A DNA stretch of 34,224 nucleotides, taken from assembly GCA_023954815.1 (NCBI GenBank), contig JAGSHB010000055.1, positions 1 to 34,224 on the forward strand, given 5' to 3'. The notes under the pieces are model-generated. The model searched no databases. It had not been told where the DNA came from and saw nothing but the letters and a program-made list of their open reading frames with translations. Numbering within the stretch: position 1 is the first letter of the stretch; every line of letters begins with the position of its first letter. The stretch comes from Myxococcales bacterium (GTDB taxonomy: Bacteria > Myxococcota_A > UBA9042). Positions 1 to 7,886 of this stretch are shown piece after piece. The translations under genes were made by a program, and so were the position numbers.

Positions 1-918
1 GACAAGCAGCACGCATTCGAGACGCTCTACGAGGTCTTGTGTCTATTTTCCAGGCTTTTGGCGCCGATCCTGCCCTTCATGGCCGAGCTGCTCTACCAGC
101 GTCTGGAAGCCGGCCATCGCCCCGGTGCGCTCGATAGCGTGCACTTGGAGGCGTTTCCCGTCGCCGATGCTGCTGTGGTCGATCCTGACCTCGAGGCGGG
201 CATGGCGGCTGTGCGGGAGATCGTCAACCTGGGCCGCGGGCTGCGCGAGCAGCACAAGCTGCCGATCCGTCAGCCGCTCAGTCATATGGAGGTCGCATTG
301 TCGCATCACGTGCCGGCGTCTCTGTCGCGTGAGCCCGAGCTGCTTGGCTACGCCCGTGATGAGCTCAACGTCAAAGAGATCAGGCTGGTCGAGGACGTCG
401 AGCAGCTGGTGACGCTGAAAGCCAAGGCCAACTTCAAGGTGCTCGGTCGGCGCCTGGGCAAGCGGATGAAGCTCTTCGCAGGCGCCATCGCAAAATTGGG
501 CAGCGATGATGTCCGGCTGGTGATGGACGGCGGCAGCATCGAGATCGACGGCGAGCAGTTTGGGCCGGACGCCATCATCGTCGTGCAGCAAGCTGTCGGC
601 GAGGGCGCGGTCGCCTCTTCCGGTGAAGTGACGGTGCGCCTCGATACCGCGATTAGCCCGCAATTGCGCAGTGAGTACCTCGCCCGCGAGTGCATTTCGA
701 AGGTGCAGCAGGCACGCAAAGCGGCGGGGCTTCAGGTCGAAGATCGCATTATCTTGAGCCTGCAGACCGAGACGCCTGAACTACAGGATGCGATCGCCGG
801 TCACGCGGCCACGATCGCGACAGAAGTGCTCGCCTCCGAACTTCGCGAGCTGGCGATGCCGCACGAGCAGAGTCAGGCGGCGGGCATCGATTTTGCCATC
901 GCGATCCAACGCGCATGA
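1..918 (+). CDS. ileS: Isoleucyl-tRNA synthetase, C-terminal part (5' truncated)
   Basis: The frame is open from base 1 to a TGA at 916-918 and its start lies outside the window, leaving about 305 residues. The enzyme attaches isoleucine to tRNA-Ile in the cytoplasm. The visible part begins in the anticodon-binding helical domain (a TLYEVL segment followed by APILPFMAELLY). It continues into the C-terminal domain of type-2 (IleS2, eukaryote-like) enzymes, with ELNVKEI, ANFKVLGRRLGKRMK, an LDT segment and ISKVQQARKAAGLQVEDRI. There is no CxxC zinc pair at the C-terminus, as expected for type 2 rather than the E. coli type. The catalytic domain and its HIGH/KMSKS motifs are not visible. A tandem-FHA gene follows on the same strand after 172 bases. 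Confidence 0.93.
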   Translation, partial: DKQHAFETLYEVLCLFSRLLAPILPFMAELLYQRLEAGHRPGALDSVHLEAFPVADAAVVDPDLEAGMAAVREIVNLGRGLREQHKLPIRQPLSHMEVALSHHVPASLSREPELLGYARDELNVKEIRLVEDVEQLVTLKAKANFKVLGRRLGKRMKLFAGAIAKLGSDDVRLVMDGGSIEIDGEQFGPDAIIVVQQAVGEGAVASSGEVTVRLDTAISPQLRSEYLARECISKVQQARKAAGLQVEDRIILSLQTETPELQDAIAGHAATIATEVLASELRELAMPHEQSQAAGIDFAIAIQRA

Positions 919-1090
919 GTGATTGACCTGGTTTGGTCGACGCGAGGCGTGGGTCGATGTTGGGCATTTGTCGACGTTGGGGGTGATCGATGCAGCGGCT
1001 CACGCTACCCTGGGGCTGGTCTCTTACCCCCAAGGGTTAGCTGCACCGTGCGTGCCGGCAAAGCCGCGCGATGGGTTTGCGAGGGAGTCT

Positions 1091-2764
1091 ATGGCGAGCA
1101 CTGGCACACAATCCTGGCTCTTTGTTGACGACGATGACGGATCGGTCGTCCGGGTGCCCGTCACCGGCGCACAGGTGCGGATTGGCCGAGACCGTAGCAA
1201 CGACATCTGGCTCGATCATCCGGGATGTGCCACCCACGCGTTGGTGCTCTATCGGCGCGATGGTGTCGACAACATTAAGGTCTATGACGGGGCCAAGGTC
1301 TTCCTCAACGGCGTCGCTGTCAGCTCCATGCACCGTCTCTATGGCGGCGATACCATTCGCGTCGCCGACCGCGTGTTCCTGTACGGCCGTGATGATACCC
1401 CTTCGGAGCAATGCCTCGGTGCCACGCGGTTCGAAGGCGAGGAAGCTCGGCAAGGCTATGTGTTTCATCAGACGTGTGTGGTGGTGGGCCGCCACAGTGG
1501 CGACATTGTGCTCTCCGATCCGAGCGTCTCCGATGGCCACGTGACGATTGAGAGTTATGGAGACGAGAGCCTCTTCATCGTGCCGGCTGGGCCGAAGGGT
1601 ACGGTTCGTCTAGACGATCGCATCATCACCGGGCGGCGGCGCATTAAGGACGACGCGCTGTTGCAGATTGGCCGCGTCGAACTACGCATCGGATTGGTTC
1701 CTGCAGACGGTTTTGGTCTCATGAAGCCCCTCGCGAAAGCACGAGTTGCGGCGGCCACCGCGCATCAACGGATGGACGCCGCTTTGCACTACGGCGGCGC
1801 GGGAACAGGGACGCCGCAGCGCGCGATGGATCCCGCGATTCCGCCGAAAAAGCAGCAAGCCTCCTGGTCGGCACCAGCTGTGGGTGAGGTCGCGCCGACG
1901 GTGATCGGCACCCTCGCGACCGTCCAACTCGATGGCGAACCGCCACCTGTTCCAGCCCAACCAGCTGCGCGGCCCGCCGGGAAGCCGAGACCGCGCCCGA
2001 CGTCTCGTGCGACGGCTGCGCCAAGTCACCGAAACGCCCCGTCGGGACCGTCGGTCAAAGTCGCGCCCGGCATCCCGACCTCTCGTCCGCCTTCTGGCGC
2101 AACCGAGCGGCAGCAGGCGCCTCGCCGAGCTCAACCGCAGGCTGCGGCTCGTCAGCGCACCGAAGACGTGCGCGATCAAGGTAAGGTCTCAGGGTCGTGG
2201 CAAGCGCCGCCGGCGTTGGGGCTGCACGAGCAAATGACCGCGGTACTGCAGACCGGGGATGTGCATCAGGCCGTCGCCGCGCACTACCGGAGCCGCGGCC
2301 AGGAGCCGCCGCGGACGGCGCAGCCGCCCCCACAGGCGAACCGGCGCCAAGCCTCTCAGCCGATCAAACAGCCGGCGCGGCCTGCACAGCAGCAGCAGCA
2401 ACAGCAGCGCGATGAGCAGCGCAGACCCCGCCGCGTCTTGGACAGGCGCGCAGATACCCTGCCGCCGAGTCCCTATGGCGCAGCGCCGCAGCAAGGCGGG
2501 ATCTACCGCCCGTCTCGCCATGCAGCTTCCGCCTCTCAGGCCGCAGCTTCGCAACAACCCCAGCTGACTGGCGTGATGGATATCGTCGCGGACAAGGCGT
2601 CGCTGAACCACCAAGTGCATGAGCCAGATCCCGACGCAGAGCAGCGCCGGGTGGCCAACGCCAGAGCGCGACGTCGCGGCGGACCAGTCGATGACAGCCC
2701 CCGCAGAAAACGCCGCCAGGACGTCGACAACAGCCCGCGCTACTACGACGACGAGGAGCGCTGA
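1091..2764 (+). CDS. Tandem FHA-domain protein with disordered Pro/Gln-rich tail
   Basis: The protein is 557 residues. The frame is open back to a TTG at 923, but the ATG at 1091 follows a GAGGGAG ribosome site and the extra N-terminal stretch has no domain character, so I chose 1091. Two forkhead-associated folds are visible. FHA1 spans about residues 10-95, with G32-R33, S36-N37-D38 and a T48-H49 pair. FHA2 spans about 120-205 (VVGRHSGDIVLSD, then SDGH). FHA domains bind phosphothreonine peptides, so an adaptor role in Ser/Thr kinase signalling is likely. Residues from about 215 to the end are low complexity, rich in Pro, Ala, Arg and Gln, including seven consecutive Gln; the extreme end is acidic/basic. 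No transmembrane segment is seen and no kinase lies in the window. The stop is just ahead of the methyltransferase gene, and the two may share a transcript. Confidence 0.85.
   Translation: MASTGTQSWLFVDDDDGSVVRVPVTGAQVRIGRDRSNDIWLDHPGCATHALVLYRRDGVDNIKVYDGAKVFLNGVAVSSMHRLYGGDTIRVADRVFLYGRDDTPSEQCLGATRFEGEEARQGYVFHQTCVVVGRHSGDIVLSDPSVSDGHVTIESYGDESLFIVPAGPKGTVRLDDRIITGRRRIKDDALLQIGRVELRIGLVPADGFGLMKPLAKARVAAATAHQRMDAALHYGGAGTGTPQRAMDPAIPPKKQQASWSAPAVGEVAPTVIGTLATVQLDGEPPPVPAQPAARPAGKPRPRPTSRATAAPSHRNAPSGPSVKVAPGIPTSRPPSGATERQQAPRRAQPQAAARQRTEDVRDQGKVSGSWQAPPALGLHEQMTAVLQTGDVHQAVAAHYRSRGQEPPRTAQPPPQANRRQASQPIKQPARPAQQQQQQQRDEQRRPRRVLDRRADTLPPSPYGAAPQQGGIYRPSRHAASASQAAASQQPQLTGVMDIVADKASLNHQVHEPDPDAEQRRVANARARRRGGPVDDSPRRKRRQDVDNSPRYYDDEER
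2387..2407 (+). repeat. CAG/CAA microsatellite coding for polyglutamine
   Basis: Four CAG codons, one CAA and two more CAG codons sit in frame in the disordered tail of the FHA protein and encode seven glutamines. Such tracts can change length by replication slippage without breaking the frame. The CAA interruption would be expected to lower that tendency. Confidence 0.9.
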
Positions 2765-2861
2765 CCTGACCGTGCGACCCACCCACAATTCATCCGAACA
2801 ACTCGGGCTCTTTACAGGGCCGGAGCGGCGTTCAGGCCCACCACCGAACGAGGTGGCGCGC

Positions 2862-3710
2862 ATGCGAACGCAGCTGCTCAAGTGGATCGGCAACAAACAA
2901 CGATTCGCCCACGAGATCGCTGGCTGGTTTCCGCAGGACGTGCGCACCTATCACGAGGCCTTCACTGGCAGTGGTGCAGTGCTGGCGACCCTGCAGCCCG
3001 AGCGTGCGGTGGCCTCTGATATGCTCGGCCCGCTGATCGGCATCTGGCGCATGCTGCAGTCTGATCCCGAGGCGCTCATCGCTGGCTACGCAGAACGTCG
3101 GGATGCGTTCATGGCCGTCGAAGGTCCGGAGCGAAAGGCCTGGTACGGTGACTTGCGTACCCGCTACAACGCCGACCCCAACGCCCTCGACCTGCTCTTC
3201 TTGGCGCGCAGTTGTTATGGCGGCGTGATCCGTTTTTCCAAGCGCGGCGACATGAACACACCCATGGGGCCACATCGGCCGGTGGATGCGGCGTCATTTG
3301 CCAAGCGCGTCGCGATCTGGCGACCGCGGGTGGCGCACGTGCAATTTGAGCATCGCGGTTACCAGCCCAGTCTTCAGGCGGCGCAAGAGGGCGATTTGGT
3401 CTACTGCGATCCACCGTACACCGACAGCGAGGCGACCCTTTACGGCGCGCAATCCTTTCGGTTTTCGGAGCTGGTGGCCGAGATCGCTGCTGCGAAATCC
3501 CGAGGCGTGCGCGTCGCGTTGTCGATCGACGGCAGCAAACGTTCCGGCGCCAAGCCGGTCCACCTGAAGCTCCTACCCGGTCTGTTTGAGACCGAGGTCT
3601 TCGTCAACGTCGGCCGGTCCATGCTTCGCCGTTTCCAGATGGAAGGGCAGACCCTGGAGAACGAGGTCGTCGCCGACAGATTGCTGCTGACTTGGGCACC
3701 ACCGCGCTGA
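2862..3710 (+). CDS. D12-class DNA adenine N6-methyltransferase (Dam/DpnIIA-like)
   Basis: From the ATG at 2862 the protein is 282 residues, close to the usual Dam length. It should transfer a methyl group from SAM to the N6 of adenine in a short DNA site. Motifs in order are KWIGNK at residues 7-12, the SAM-binding FTGSG at 34-38, and the catalytic DPPY at 183-186 in the order typical of the D12/alpha class. The ATG at 2862 has a strong GAGGTGG site about six bases upstream. A GTG at 2772 is an alternative, with AGGAG about 13 bases upstream, and would add 30 residues including a QLGLF motif. An even earlier ATG at 2619 lies deep inside the FHA gene and is unlikely. There is no restriction endonuclease next door, so it looks like an orphan methylase. 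The target site cannot be read from sequence. Confidence 0.88.
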   Translation: MRTQLLKWIGNKQRFAHEIAGWFPQDVRTYHEAFTGSGAVLATLQPERAVASDMLGPLIGIWRMLQSDPEALIAGYAERRDAFMAVEGPERKAWYGDLRTRYNADPNALDLLFLARSCYGGVIRFSKRGDMNTPMGPHRPVDAASFAKRVAIWRPRVAHVQFEHRGYQPSLQAAQEGDLVYCDPPYTDSEATLYGAQSFRFSELVAEIAAAKSRGVRVALSIDGSKRSGAKPVHLKLLPGLFETEVFVNVGRSMLRRFQMEGQTLENEVVADRLLLTWAPPR

Positions 3711-3758
3711 ATTTTCAGCCGTTTTGCGGTGATTGAGCTTCGAGGTAGCGCCTGATTG

Positions 3759-3814
3759 CCGGCTCCGAGTCCCCGGCTCCGAGTCCCCGGCTCCGAGTCC
3801 CCGGTTTCGATTCC
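3759..3814. repeat. Four tandem copies of a 14-bp unit
   Basis: The unit CCGGCTCCGAGTCC occurs perfectly at 3759-3772, 3773-3786 and 3787-3800, followed by a degenerate copy at 3801-3814 with three C/G-to-T changes. It fills the short gap between the convergent methyltransferase and acyl-CoA dehydrogenase genes. No protein or strong hairpin is evident, and its function is unknown. Confidence 0.92.
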
Positions 3815-3824
3815 GCGTCCCTAT

Positions 3825-4934
3825 CTACACCGCCTGGGCCAGCCCCTTGGCGATGACGACCCGCTGCAGATCAGGGCCGTCCGTCAGCAACCGCAGCGTC
3901 GCGGCGTCGCGGAAGTGGCGTTCGACGGGGAAGTCCTCGGTGTAGCCGTAGCCACCGTGCATTTGCAGCGCACGATCCGCCACCCGCTGCGCGGCCTCCA
4001 TCGCAAAGACAGCCGCTTTTTCCACGGCGAAGTCCCGCGCGTCGCCCGTCGACAGTTGCCAAGCAGCGCGGTAGGTCAGCAGCTCCGCCGCCTCCAACTC
4101 CGTGGCGCTATCGGCAGTCTGCCACTGCATCGGCTGAAAGCGCGCGATGGGCTTGCCGAACTGTTTGCGCTCCAAGGTGTAGGTGACCCCCGCCGCCAGG
4201 GCCGCCCGCGTGACACCCAGGGCGATGGCCGCTGTCGTCAAGCGTCCGAGCGCGACGGCTCGACTGCTGCTGCCGACCGTCATCGCCGCGGGGACCTGCA
4301 CCTCAGACAAGGTCAGATCAGCCAGATCGCATGTGCTTAGCCCCACCAGGGACGCACTCGCTTGGCGCGAGACACCGGGCGCACTCAGATCGACCAGCAA
4401 GTGGATGTCTGCGCCGCCCAGCGTCTTTGCCGAGACGATGGCGTGGCTGGCGAGCGTCCCCAGGGGCACGAGGCGCTTGCTGCCCGACACCTGCCAACCG
4501 CCATCGGGCTGCTGCGTGGCCGTCGTCTCGACGGTCGCGCTGTCCAAGTGCGCTTGCCCCTCATCGGTGGCACGGCAGAGCAGGGCGTCTCCGCTAGCGA
4601 AGCGACTGAGCAGCTTCTTATCGGAAAAATCAGCGTCCAGGAGGTGACCCAGCGCCGGCCCGTTGTGGTGCGCGACCATGGCTGCGAGGCCTGCGTCGCC
4701 GGTCGCGAGCTCGATCAGGCTCAGGATCAGCGTGGCTACATCGAGCCCGGCACCGCCCGCATTTTCAGGCGCCAAAATGCCGAGCAGACCCAGCCCACCG
4801 AGCTCTTTCAGCGCGGCGTTTGCGTCCCCGTGCCCCTCGTTCCACTTCATCGCAGGCTCACGGACCTGACCGCTGACGAAGCTGCGCACGCTGTCTCGGA
4901 TCATCTGCTGGGTTTCATCGAGTGCAAAGTCCAT
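3825..4934 (-). CDS. Divergent acyl-CoA dehydrogenase-like flavoprotein
   Basis: The protein is 369 residues from the ATG at 4934, which has GAGGG five bases upstream; a GTG one codon earlier is too close to that site. The overall fold is clear: an N-terminal helical domain (DFALDETQQMIRDSVRSF), a middle beta domain, and a C-terminal helical domain with FAVEKAAVFAMEAAQ, LQMHGGYGYTEDFPVERHFRD and an LQRVVIA end. Two canonical features are missing. The flavin-contacting TEPxAGSD segment of the middle domain is not recognisable. The usual catalytic E-G-T-S near the C-terminus is replaced by D352-G-P-D, one residue shorter. It may act on an unusual substrate, be slow, or be a non-catalytic partner. 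It is the last gene of a minus-strand group with two canonical acyl-CoA dehydrogenases. Confidence 0.85.
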   Translation of the reverse strand: MDFALDETQQMIRDSVRSFVSGQVREPAMKWNEGHGDANAALKELGGLGLLGILAPENAGGAGLDVATLILSLIELATGDAGLAAMVAHHNGPALGHLLDADFSDKKLLSRFASGDALLCRATDEGQAHLDSATVETTATQQPDGGWQVSGSKRLVPLGTLASHAIVSAKTLGGADIHLLVDLSAPGVSRQASASLVGLSTCDLADLTLSEVQVPAAMTVGSSSRAVALGRLTTAAIALGVTRAALAAGVTYTLERKQFGKPIARFQPMQWQTADSATELEAAELLTYRAAWQLSTGDARDFAVEKAAVFAMEAAQRVADRALQMHGGYGYTEDFPVERHFRDAATLRLLTDGPDLQRVVIAKGLAQAV

Positions 4935-4951
4935 CACATCCCTCTCGCTTG

Positions 4952-4979
4952 TCTCGCTGTTCGTTTCTCGCTGTTCGTT
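4952..4979. repeat. Two tandem copies of a 14-bp unit
   Basis: The unit TCTCGCTGTTCGTT is present twice head to tail (4952-4965 and 4966-4979) in the 55-base gap between the small Rossmann-like gene and the divergent acyl-CoA dehydrogenase. It has no resemblance in sequence to the 14-bp array at 3759-3814. Confidence 0.85.
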
Positions 4980-4989
4980 TCTGGTCGGG

Positions 4990-5253
4990 TCAGCCCAGCT
5001 CGCCTGTTCCGGCCAACTCAGGCGCCGCTTGCACGGTCGCTGGCAGGCCAGCCGCTTTGGCCGCGGCTGTCAGCGCATCGAGCTGGCTCGCCGGGCACAC
5101 GATGTGGTCCACGGCTTCTTGCTCGGCGGCTACCAGGAGGGCCGCAGTCTCACCCTGCGTGACCAAGACGACCTCGTCGCCCCGGTCGCGCATCTGACGC
5201 GCCAAGCGGTGGTCGGCCTCAACCGAGCCCGCTCCCACCAGCAGCACGCGCAT
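4990..5253 (-). CDS. Small Rossmann-like protein, possibly a degenerate B12-binding-type domain
   Basis: The protein is 87 residues from the ATG at 5253, four bases after the stop of the upstream acyl-CoA dehydrogenase, so it is very probably translated from the same transcript. A longer frame to 5331 would sit inside the dehydrogenase and lacks domain character. The N-terminus (MRVLLVGAG) is a beta strand plus glycine turn, followed by an amphipathic helix and a second strand (EVVLV). The order of elements, with LARQMRDRGDEVV and ETAALLVAAEQEAVDHIVC, resembles the small cobalamin-binding domain of methylmalonyl-CoA mutase-type proteins. The DxHxxG cobalt-ligand motif is not preserved (EADHRLA instead), so B12 binding is doubtful. 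A generic nucleotide-binding fold is the alternative. Confidence 0.6.
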   Translation of the reverse strand: MRVLLVGAGSVEADHRLARQMRDRGDEVVLVTQGETAALLVAAEQEAVDHIVCPASQLDALTAAAKAAGLPATVQAAPELAGTGELG

Positions 5254-5257
5254 CGCC

Positions 5258-6409
5258 CTAGACCCCGCGCACCAGCGAGCGCGCGATGACGATGCGCTGC
5301 ACCTCGCTCGTGCCCTCGTAGATGCGCGCAACCCGGGCGTCTCGGTAGGCTCTGCCGATGGCGCTGTCTTTCCTTAGACCGTCTGCGCCTGCCAGCCCCA
5401 TCGCCGTCTTGGTCACAAAACCAGCCGCCTCGGTGGCGAACACCTTGGCCATGGCGGCCTCCCGGCTCATGACCTTGCCCGCGTCTTTCAGGGCACACGC
5501 GCGCAGCACCATGAGCCACGCCGCTTCCATCCGCGTCGCCATGTCGGCGATGCGAAATGCAGCCGCTTGATCGGTTCCGAGCGCGCGATCATCGGCTTTT
5601 CGCGCTGGCATGGCTGCGAGCAGGCCACCTAACGCGGACTCGGCGATGCCCAGCGCTTGGGCGCCGATGCCGCAACGACCACCGTCGAGCGCCGTCATCG
5701 CGACACGAAAACCGATGCCCTCGGGCCCGAGGCGATCGGCGGCCGGCACCTTCACGCTCTCGAACGTCAGGGAGACCGTCGACGAGCCCTTGAGTCCCAT
5801 CTTCTGCTCGTGCCGCCCGACGTGAAATCCCGCTGCGTTCGGGTCGACGATGAACGCGCTGATGCCACGCGCCCCGGCGTCCGCATCGGTCTTGGCCATC
5901 ACCAACACTGCGCCAGCCACATCACCAGACGTAATCCACATCTTGGTGCCGCTGAGCGTGTAATAGCTGCCATCGTCACTGAGGACCGCTTTGCTGCTCA
6001 AACTCGCCGCGTCTGAACCAGCGCTCGGCTCCGTCAGCGCAAACGAGCCTGCCGCGAACTCACCGGATAGGAGCGGCCGCAGCCAACGCTCGCGCTGCCC
6101 GTCATCACCGAAGTGCACCAGCATATCGCCGACCATGTTGGTCACCGCTGTCGTCACCGCGGTTGACGCGCACACCTTGGCGATCTCACGGATCGCCAGC
6201 GCATAGGCCACGTTGCTGCCGCCTAAGCCACCGAAACTCACCGGGCTCTTGATGCCCATGAGCCCGAGGCCGGCGAGCTCCTTCACCGTCTCCATGGGAA
6301 ACGCGCCGGCGTCGTGGGCCAGGGCCCGCTCTGCCAGGGTCGTCTGGGCGTAGTTTCGGGCCAGATCGCGGATCTGCTCCTCGTCCGCGCTCAGCTGAAA
6401 ATCCATCAT
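5258..6409 (-). CDS. Acyl-CoA dehydrogenase
   Basis: The protein is 383 residues. Two adjacent ATGs open the gene; GGAGAA lies about four bases ahead of the first. It oxidises an acyl-CoA to the trans-2-enoyl-CoA using FAD and passes electrons to electron-transfer flavoprotein. Visible motifs are FALTEPSAGSDA (flavin and substrate contact), GTKMWITSG, MGLKGSSTVSL, and the C-terminal YEGTSEVQR with the expected catalytic Glu at 365. The GGxGY turn before the C-terminal helix is replaced by GLAGADGL, an uncommon variant. The length is normal for the short/branched-chain family, but the chain-length preference cannot be read. It is followed immediately by the small Rossmann-like gene and preceded by another acyl-CoA dehydrogenase. 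Confidence 0.93.
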   Translation of the reverse strand: MMDFQLSADEEQIRDLARNYAQTTLAERALAHDAGAFPMETVKELAGLGLMGIKSPVSFGGLGGSNVAYALAIREIAKVCASTAVTTAVTNMVGDMLVHFGDDGQRERWLRPLLSGEFAAGSFALTEPSAGSDAASLSSKAVLSDDGSYYTLSGTKMWITSGDVAGAVLVMAKTDADAGARGISAFIVDPNAAGFHVGRHEQKMGLKGSSTVSLTFESVKVPAADRLGPEGIGFRVAMTALDGGRCGIGAQALGIAESALGGLLAAMPARKADDRALGTDQAAAFRIADMATRMEAAWLMVLRACALKDAGKVMSREAAMAKVFATEAAGFVTKTAMGLAGADGLRKDSAIGRAYRDARVARIYEGTSEVQRIVIARSLVRGV

Positions 6410-6511
6410 CGTCTTCTCCGCGAAATGGGGCGCGCCCAGTGGCGGCCTGACCGGTCTACTCGGCCCGTCTGTCCAGCGCTTTCACTCGGCGCCTTCACGC
6501 AACGTGTTCAC

Positions 6512-7672
6512 TCAGCCCTGAGCCTTTGCGAATGCCACCTGGGTGGCGCGGGCGATGACCAGACGCTGAATTTCGCTGGTTCCTTCGTAGATCTCGGTGA
6601 TCCGGGCGTCGCGCACGTGCCGTTCGGCGTTGTACTCTTTGACGTACCCGTACCCGCCGTGGATTTGCAGGGCCTTGTGGCAGACCCGGGCGCTCATCTC
6701 CGAGGCGTAGAGCTTGGCCATGGCGCTGTGCTTGCCGAAGTTCTCGCCGCGATCCTTGCCGACAGCGGCCCGCCAGATGAGCAGGCGAGCGGCGTCGATC
6801 TCGGTGGCCATATCCGCCAACATTTCGCGAATCGCCCCGAAATCTCCGATGACTTTGCCAAACGCGCTGCGCTCGCGGCTGTAGGCGAGCGCCTCCTCAA
6901 AGGCGATGCGAGCGATGCCGAGCGCCTGGGCGGCGATGCCAATCCGGCCGCCGTCGAGGGTGCTCATGGCGACCTTGAAGCCCATGCCCTCGGCGCCGAG
7001 GCGGTTTGCAGCTGGCACCCGCACATTTTCAAAGACGAGCGAGGTGGTCGACGAGCCCTTGATGCCCAGCTTGTCTTCGACCTTGCCGATGCCGTAGGGC
7101 GTCTCGTTCCGATCGACGATGAACGCCGAGATGCCCTTGTGCCGCTCGCTGGGGTCGGAGTGAGCGATGAGCACACAGACGTCGGCCTCTTTGCCGCTGG
7201 TGATCCAGTTCTTGGTGCCGTTGATGACGTAGTGATCGCCATCCAAAATCGCGGTGGTGCGCATGCCCGCAGCGTCCGAGCCCGAGCCTGGCTCACTGAG
7301 CGCGAAGCAGCCGAGGCGCTTGCCCTGGGCCAGGGGCTTGAGGAACTTCTTCTTCTGCTCGTCGTTGCCGAACTTCTTGATCGGATCGCAGACGAGGGAG
7401 TTGTTGACGCTCATGATCACGCCGGTCGACGCGCAGCCGCGGCTGATCTCTTCCATGGCGATGGCGTAGCTCAAGTTATCGAAGCCAGCGCCGCCCCATT
7501 TTTCGTCGACGGCCATGCCCAAGAACCCAAGCTCCGCCAGGGTTTTCACTGATTTTGCGGGAAATTGTCCCGTCTTGTCGGTCGCCGCTGCGTTGGGCAA
7601 GAGCTCGTTGTCGGCGAAACTATGGGCGGTCTCCAGGACCATCTGCTGAATCTCGGTGAGCGCGAACTCCAT
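6512..7672 (-). CDS. Acyl-CoA dehydrogenase, butyryl/short-chain type
   Basis: The protein is 386 residues. The ATG at 7672 has GAGG about seven bases upstream and gives the standard N-terminus (MEFALTEIQQMVLETAHSFAD); the 47-residue in-frame extension upstream is Arg-rich and not conserved in style. All family motifs are intact: FALSEPGSGSDA, GTKNWITSG, LGIKGSSTTSL, the helix region LQIHGGYGYVKEY, and IYEGTSEIQR with catalytic Glu363. It is most like bacterial short-chain (butyryl-CoA) dehydrogenases; the exact substrate is inferred only from family resemblance. It is the first gene of the minus-strand dehydrogenase group. The 214 bases upstream separate it from a divergent methyltransferase gene and should hold its promoter. 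Confidence 0.95.
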   Translation of the reverse strand: MEFALTEIQQMVLETAHSFADNELLPNAAATDKTGQFPAKSVKTLAELGFLGMAVDEKWGGAGFDNLSYAIAMEEISRGCASTGVIMSVNNSLVCDPIKKFGNDEQKKKFLKPLAQGKRLGCFALSEPGSGSDAAGMRTTAILDGDHYVINGTKNWITSGKEADVCVLIAHSDPSERHKGISAFIVDRNETPYGIGKVEDKLGIKGSSTTSLVFENVRVPAANRLGAEGMGFKVAMSTLDGGRIGIAAQALGIARIAFEEALAYSRERSAFGKVIGDFGAIREMLADMATEIDAARLLIWRAAVGKDRGENFGKHSAMAKLYASEMSARVCHKALQIHGGYGYVKEYNAERHVRDARITEIYEGTSEIQRLVIARATQVAFAKAQG

Positions 7673-7886
7673 AAAATACCTCGAATGGCGTCGCCAGTGA
7701 GCGTTGGCAGCGCAGCGGTGGGGGCGCGGCACGAAAGTGGGCCGAGCGCGAGCGGCGGCAGTGTAGCCGTGAATTGATGCGGCGTCACCGCCAACGTGTC
7801 GTCGTGGCCACAACCTGCTGGCACATGTTAGGCAGCTTCGGCTGCGTCGCTACAGGCGCGGAGAGGGGACATAGCCCGCGACGACC

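Noticed and set aside
2619-2771. Longer N-terminus of the methyltransferase overlapping the FHA gene
   Set aside because: The extra residues are low-complexity Thr/Ala/Arg read from the FHA tail in another frame, with no ribosome site at 2619.
2862-3710. Restriction-modification system
   Set aside because: No endonuclease, specificity subunit or control gene is found on either side of the methyltransferase.
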